NCBI RefSeq assembly: GCF_008795985.1
Contig: NZ_VMHP01000002.1
Location: forward strand, 744,001-808,000
Reading direction: 5' to 3'
Length of the DNA: 64,000 nucleotides
Origin: Marinobacter halotolerans
GTDB taxonomy: Bacteria; Pseudomonadota; Gammaproteobacteria; Pseudomonadales; Oleiphilaceae
In this document: positions 60,804 to 64,000 of the stretch, piece by piece
Position numbering within the stretch: the stretch's first letter is position 1
Layout: the number at the start of each line of letters is the position of its first letter
The notes under the pieces: model-generated
Seen by the model: only the letters and a program-made list of their open reading frames with translations
Database searches by the model: none
Told to the model about the DNA's origin: nothing
Translations under genes and position numbers: made by a program

Positions 60804-61910
60804 ATGGGTGTTACCTGGATTACCGACCCGGCGGCACTCGACCAATGGCTTGAGGCCAACCCGGACGAACCCCTGGCCCTGGACACGGAGTTCGAGCGGG
60901 TAAGCACCTTCTATCCAATTCCCGGACTGGTTCAGCTCGGCCTGGGTGACGAGTTCCGCCTGGTTGACCCATCCGTGGCCGAGGCCAGCGCCGGTTTCAG
61001 GTCGATTCTTGCCGACCCGGGTCGGCGTAAGCTTTTGTACGCCATGAGTGAAGACCTGGAACTGTTCAGGCACTGGCTGTCGCTGGAACCGGCGGGCTTG
61101 ATCGACCTGCAGATCGGTGCGGCCATGGCCGGCGCCGGTTTTTCCATGGGTTACGCGAGGCTGGTTGAGCAGCTCTTCGGCGAGACGCTGGATAAATCCG
61201 CCACCCGCTCCGACTGGTTGTCACGGCCCCTGTCTGCCGCCCAGGAAGAGTACGCAACAGACGACATCCGGTTTTTGAGGCCGATTTACGAGTGGGTCTG
61301 GAAAGAGCTTGAGCAGAAAGGACTGGTGGATGCGCTGATTGAGGAATCCACCCGGTTTGCGGAGGACCTGGCCAGCCAGGATGATCCGGAAAATCATTAC
61401 CGCAAATTGCGGGGCGGCTGGACACTCAGCCGGCAGCAGCAGGGTGTGTTGAAATCCCTGGTTTACTGGCGGGAAACGGAATCCCGCAAGCGGGACCGGC
61501 CACGAGGCCGGGTAGTGGCGGATGCGCAGCTGATCGCCATTGCCGAGAAGCTTCCGGATTCGGTTCGCGCGCTATCCAACGTGCAGGGCCTGCCGTCAGT
61601 GGTGGTTCGTCGCTACGGTGAACAGATGATCGAGCTGATTCGTGTGGCAGCCAGTGAAGATAACTCTACAATAGAGGTAATCCAGCCGCCGCTGTCCCGG
61701 CAGGATCAGATGCTCTACAAACAACTCAAGCGCTTGATGGTGGAGGCAGCCGATGCGCGGGATATTCCCGTTGAGCTGCTGGCGCCCCGTAAAAGGCTGG
61801 AAGCGGTGGTTCAGACCCGCGACCTGGGCGCCGGCCTGTTCGGTGACGGCTGGCGGCAGCAAGTGATTGCGCCGGTCCAAAGCAGACTTCAGGAAGTATT
61901 GGCGCCATGA
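60804..61910 (+). CDS. rnd: Ribonuclease D
   Basis: This 368-residue exonuclease trims tRNA 3' ends. DEDD motifs are ALDTEFERV (DxE near 26-28), an Asp in the ALSEDLELFR region, and YATDDIRFLRPIYEWV near 155. A HRDC domain follows (KLPDSVRALSNVQGLPSVVVRRYGEQMI). It overlaps the ycgL homologue by 4 bp. Confidence 0.94.
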   Translation: MGVTWITDPAALDQWLEANPDEPLALDTEFERVSTFYPIPGLVQLGLGDEFRLVDPSVAEASAGFRSILADPGRRKLLYAMSEDLELFRHWLSLEPAGLIDLQIGAAMAGAGFSMGYARLVEQLFGETLDKSATRSDWLSRPLSAAQEEYATDDIRFLRPIYEWVWKELEQKGLVDALIEESTRFAEDLASQDDPENHYRKLRGGWTLSRQQQGVLKSLVYWRETESRKRDRPRGRVVADAQLIAIAEKLPDSVRALSNVQGLPSVVVRRYGEQMIELIRVAASEDNSTIEVIQPPLSRQDQMLYKQLKRLMVEAADARDIPVELLAPRKRLEAVVQTRDLGAGLFGDGWRQQVIAPVQSRLQEVLAP

Positions 61911-62212
61911 GCGAAAAAACATTTGTATCGGTATTTCGCAGCAGCAAAAAGCCGGGTACCTATCTGTTCGTTCGGCGCGGCCAGGTATGGGAAGATCTGC
62001 CGGACAGCCTGAAGGGCATTTTTGGCAAACCGGTTCATTCCATGGATCTGGTGCTGACCAACGAACGGAAACTGGCCCGAACCGACGGGCGGCAGGTGCT
62101 TCAGGCAATTGAAGACAAGGGGTTCTTTCTGCAGATGTCGGATGAGCAGAGCGGCTATGTGGTGGATTTTCGCCGCAAACCCGAGCAGCAAAAGGGTGAA
62201 AGTGACGGATGA
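61907..62212 (+). CDS. YcgL domain protein
   Basis: This 101-residue protein matches the small YcgL family: [28 protein letters not shown]...[12 protein letters not shown]. Function unknown; the gene is standard next to rnd and ycgN in gammaproteobacteria. It overlaps both neighbours by 4 bp, so the three form one unit. Confidence 0.92.
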   Translation: MSEKTFVSVFRSSKKPGTYLFVRRGQVWEDLPDSLKGIFGKPVHSMDLVLTNERKLARTDGRQVLQAIEDKGFFLQMSDEQSGYVVDFRRKPEQQKGESDG

Positions 62213-62655
62213 TTGCAGAGATTCCCTTCTGGCAGCGCAAGCGTCTGGATGAAATGACCGCCGCTGAATGGGAATCCCTGTGCGATGGCTGCGGCAAGTG
62301 CTGCCTGGCCAAACTGGAAGATGAAGACACCGGCGAGGTCTATTACACCGACCTGGTCTGCCGTTACATGGATCAGGGCACCTGCGGTTGTACCGTCTAC
62401 CCGCAGCGGCTTGAAAAGGTGCTCGCCTGCACTGTGCTGACGCCAGACAACCTGGCGGATTTTCACTGGTTGCCCTATACCTGTGCCTATCGCAGGCTGG
62501 CGGAAGGCCGGCCACTGGCGGACTGGCATCCGCTGCGCTCCGGGGACCCGAACTCGGTTCACGAGGCAGGGGTTTCGGTCCGGCACCGGGTGCTGTCAGA
62601 AGCAGAAGTGCCGGAAGAAGATTGGGAAGAACACATTATTCACTGGGTTATATAA
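62209..62655 (+). CDS. YcgN cysteine-cluster protein
   Basis: The 148-residue protein has a cysteine cluster CDGCGKCC (near 25-32) and later C residues [28 protein letters not shown], matching the YcgN/UPF0153 zinc- or iron-cluster family. Function unknown. It starts at 62209 overlapping the ycgL homologue and is followed after 3 bp by the small membrane gene. Confidence 0.92.
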   Translation: MIAEIPFWQRKRLDEMTAAEWESLCDGCGKCCLAKLEDEDTGEVYYTDLVCRYMDQGTCGCTVYPQRLEKVLACTVLTPDNLADFHWLPYTCAYRRLAEGRPLADWHPLRSGDPNSVHEAGVSVRHRVLSEAEVPEEDWEEHIIHWVI

Positions 62656-62658
62656 ATT

Positions 62659-63003
62659 ATGCTGGATGCTCAAGCCAATTTGGCCTACGGCCTGTTCTGG
62701 GCGCTTTACGCGGTTGCCTTCGTGGTTTTCTTCTATGCGATTTCGCGCCTTTTCCGGATCATTCCGGTTTATGGCATCCGCACGCTGTTACAGGCCGCCC
62801 TTGTGGTGATACTGCTGACGCCGGTTGAATCCAGCGAGGTTGATGGCTGGTGGATTCCGGCCTGGCTCCACGGCGGGTACGAAACCATTCTTGGCAATAC
62901 CGATGAGGCGGGCAGGGCGATGCTTAACCTGGGCATTGCGGCTATCATCATGCTGCTGGTCTGGGTACTGGATATGGTCCGTTACCGTCTGGTCAAACGC
63001 TGA
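62659..63003 (+). CDS. Small inner-membrane protein, unknown
   Basis: The 114-residue protein has about three hydrophobic stretches: FWALYAVAFVVFFYAISRLF, LLQAALVVILLTPVE and LGIAAIIMLLVWVLDMVRY, with a short hydrophilic loop (WWIPAWLHGGYETILGNTDEAG). I do not recognise a named family. The stop shares a base with the ATG of the VWA gene, so they are coupled and probably act together. Confidence 0.75.
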   Translation: MLDAQANLAYGLFWALYAVAFVVFFYAISRLFRIIPVYGIRTLLQAALVVILLTPVESSEVDGWWIPAWLHGGYETILGNTDEAGRAMLNLGIAAIIMLLVWVLDMVRYRLVKR

Positions 63004-64000
63004 TGCCTGCCTTCCTGCTGCTGATGTTTTTTGTGTTTGCGCCACAGAGCCACGCTCAGGAAGCGCAAACCCTGCAGTTGCCCGAGCAGGGGGATGTTCG
63101 CATCATTGTGGATATCTCCGGGTCGATGAAAGAAAACGACCCGCGCAATCTTCGTCAGCCCGCCGTAAGACTGCTTGCCAGAATGATCCCGGCAGGGGCG
63201 GAAGCCGGTGTCTGGACGTTTGGCCAGTGGGTTAACATGCTGGTGCCCCACGGCACTGTGGACGAAGCCTGGCGCCAGAACGCTCTTGCCCTGTCGGAGA
63301 AAATCAATTCCGTTGCCCTGCGGACCAACCTCGGCGAAGCCCTGGAAAAGGCCAGCGATGACTGGATTGGCGGCGCGGACCTGAGCAACACCGACTTTAT
63401 TCTGCTCACCGATGGCAGGGTGGATATATCCGGCGACCCGGAGGTAAACGCCAAAGAACGCGAACGGATTCTGGGCCCCTTGTTGGACCGGCTGACCGCC
63501 CGTGGCGCCACCTTGCACACTGTGGCCCTGTCTGAAGAGGCCGACCTGAAGATGCTTGAGGCGCTGGCCACCGAATCTGGTGGGCACTTCTCACTGGCGT
63601 CGTCCGCCGAGGGCCTGAATCAGGCATTCCTCAAATCCCTGAACGCGGCGGTGCCCCAGGACCAGATTCCTCTGACCGACGAAGGCTTTACCGTCGACCA
63701 GGGCGTTGAGGAATTCACCGCGCTTATTTTCTGGGGCGAGAATGAAACATCCGCGACCCGCGCGCTGACACTGACCAATCCCGGTGGCGAGCGTTTCACC
63801 CAGGGCGCTGCGCCTGGGAATATGCGCTGGGCGGCGGAAACCGGTTATGACCTGATTACCGTGACCGACCCGCAGGCGGGGCAATGGCAGATCGACGGCG
63901 AGCTGGGTGAGGGCAGCCGGGTAACGGTCGTCAGTGACCTGCGCATGGTGGTCAGCCCGATACCGCCAACCTTTAATCCGGACGAGCCGATTGCCCTTAA
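63003..64000 (+). CDS. Secreted VWA-domain protein, 5' part (runs off window)
   Basis: The frame is open from ATG 63003 to the last base of the window, giving 332 residues so far. A signal peptide (MPAFLLLMFFVFAPQSHAQ) is followed by a von Willebrand A domain with the MIDAS motif D37-x-S39-x-S41 (IIVDISGSMKEND), a conserved Thr near RTNLGEAL and LLTDGRVDISGD. After the domain come beta-rich segments (VTDPQAGQWQIDGELGEGSRVTVVSDLR). A TIGR03503-type (VWA) protein is a plausible match. It is coupled to the small membrane gene before it. Confidence 0.85.
   Translation, partial: MPAFLLLMFFVFAPQSHAQEAQTLQLPEQGDVRIIVDISGSMKENDPRNLRQPAVRLLARMIPAGAEAGVWTFGQWVNMLVPHGTVDEAWRQNALALSEKINSVALRTNLGEALEKASDDWIGGADLSNTDFILLTDGRVDISGDPEVNAKERERILGPLLDRLTARGATLHTVALSEEADLKMLEALATESGGHFSLASSAEGLNQAFLKSLNAAVPQDQIPLTDEGFTVDQGVEEFTALIFWGENETSATRALTLTNPGGERFTQGAAPGNMRWAAETGYDLITVTDPQAGQWQIDGELGEGSRVTVVSDLRMVVSPIPPTFNPDEPIAL

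Noticed and set aside
1..64000. CRISPR arrays, rRNA, tRNA, prophage or anti-phage genes
   Set aside because: None was recognised on either strand; the only structural RNA seen is the SRP RNA.

Overview
The window looks like chromosomal DNA of a Marinobacter-like marine gammaproteobacterium. This is an inference from gene content and order: a GntR-prpB-prpC-acnD-prpF-prpD propionate locus, an exosortase A (XrtA) / PEP-CTERM exopolysaccharide locus, and a housekeeping block (ffs, dnaX-ybaB-recR, rnd-ycgL-ycgN). No mobile-element gene, rRNA, tRNA or CRISPR array was seen.

Layout. 1-1.2 kb: the 3' part of an OpgG/OpgD glucan gene. 1.2-11.4 kb: the 2-methylcitrate cycle (GntR regulator, prpB, prpC, acnD, prpF, then prpD). 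Two PEP-CTERM genes sit between prpF and prpD. 11.4-14.9 kb: three more PEP-CTERM genes, a broken second copy of the prpD 3' end and a scrap of a PEP-CTERM gene. 15.0-23.0 kb: the conserved XrtA exopolysaccharide core (priming sugar transferase, OM export lipoprotein, chain-length determinant, BY-kinase homologue, OM beta-barrel, deacetylase, GT2). 23.1-43.5 kb: a variable, partly AT-rich glycosyltransferase region with polymerase/ligase, flippase, CapK-like, FemAB/GNAT-like and Asp/Asn hydroxylase-like genes plus unknowns. 43.8-45.4 kb: xrtA fused to an EpsI domain. 45.5-47.1 kb: two PEP-CTERM genes with a decayed prsT fragment between them. 47.3-56.4 kb: prsT, prsR, prsK and three genes upstream of them, all on the minus strand. 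56.5-64 kb: housekeeping genes.

How it works together. PrsK/PrsR is a sensor kinase with a sigma-54 activator. All seven PEP-CTERM genes carry, in their own direction, a 17-bp box (TGTC[G/A]-N6-TTTACA), usually 53-66 bp upstream of a GG-N10-GC sigma-54 promoter. They therefore look like one PrsR regulon. The proteins would be exported through Sec and processed at the PEP motif by XrtA, in concert with synthesis of the exopolysaccharide made by the 15-43 kb genes.

The most unusual signal is structural. At two separate places (prpD and prsT) the 3' end of a host gene is followed by a PEP-CTERM gene, then by a second, internally deleted copy of the same host-gene 3' end, then by another PEP-CTERM gene. 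This suggests that PEP-CTERM genes multiply here by tandem duplication that drags along the end of the neighbouring gene.
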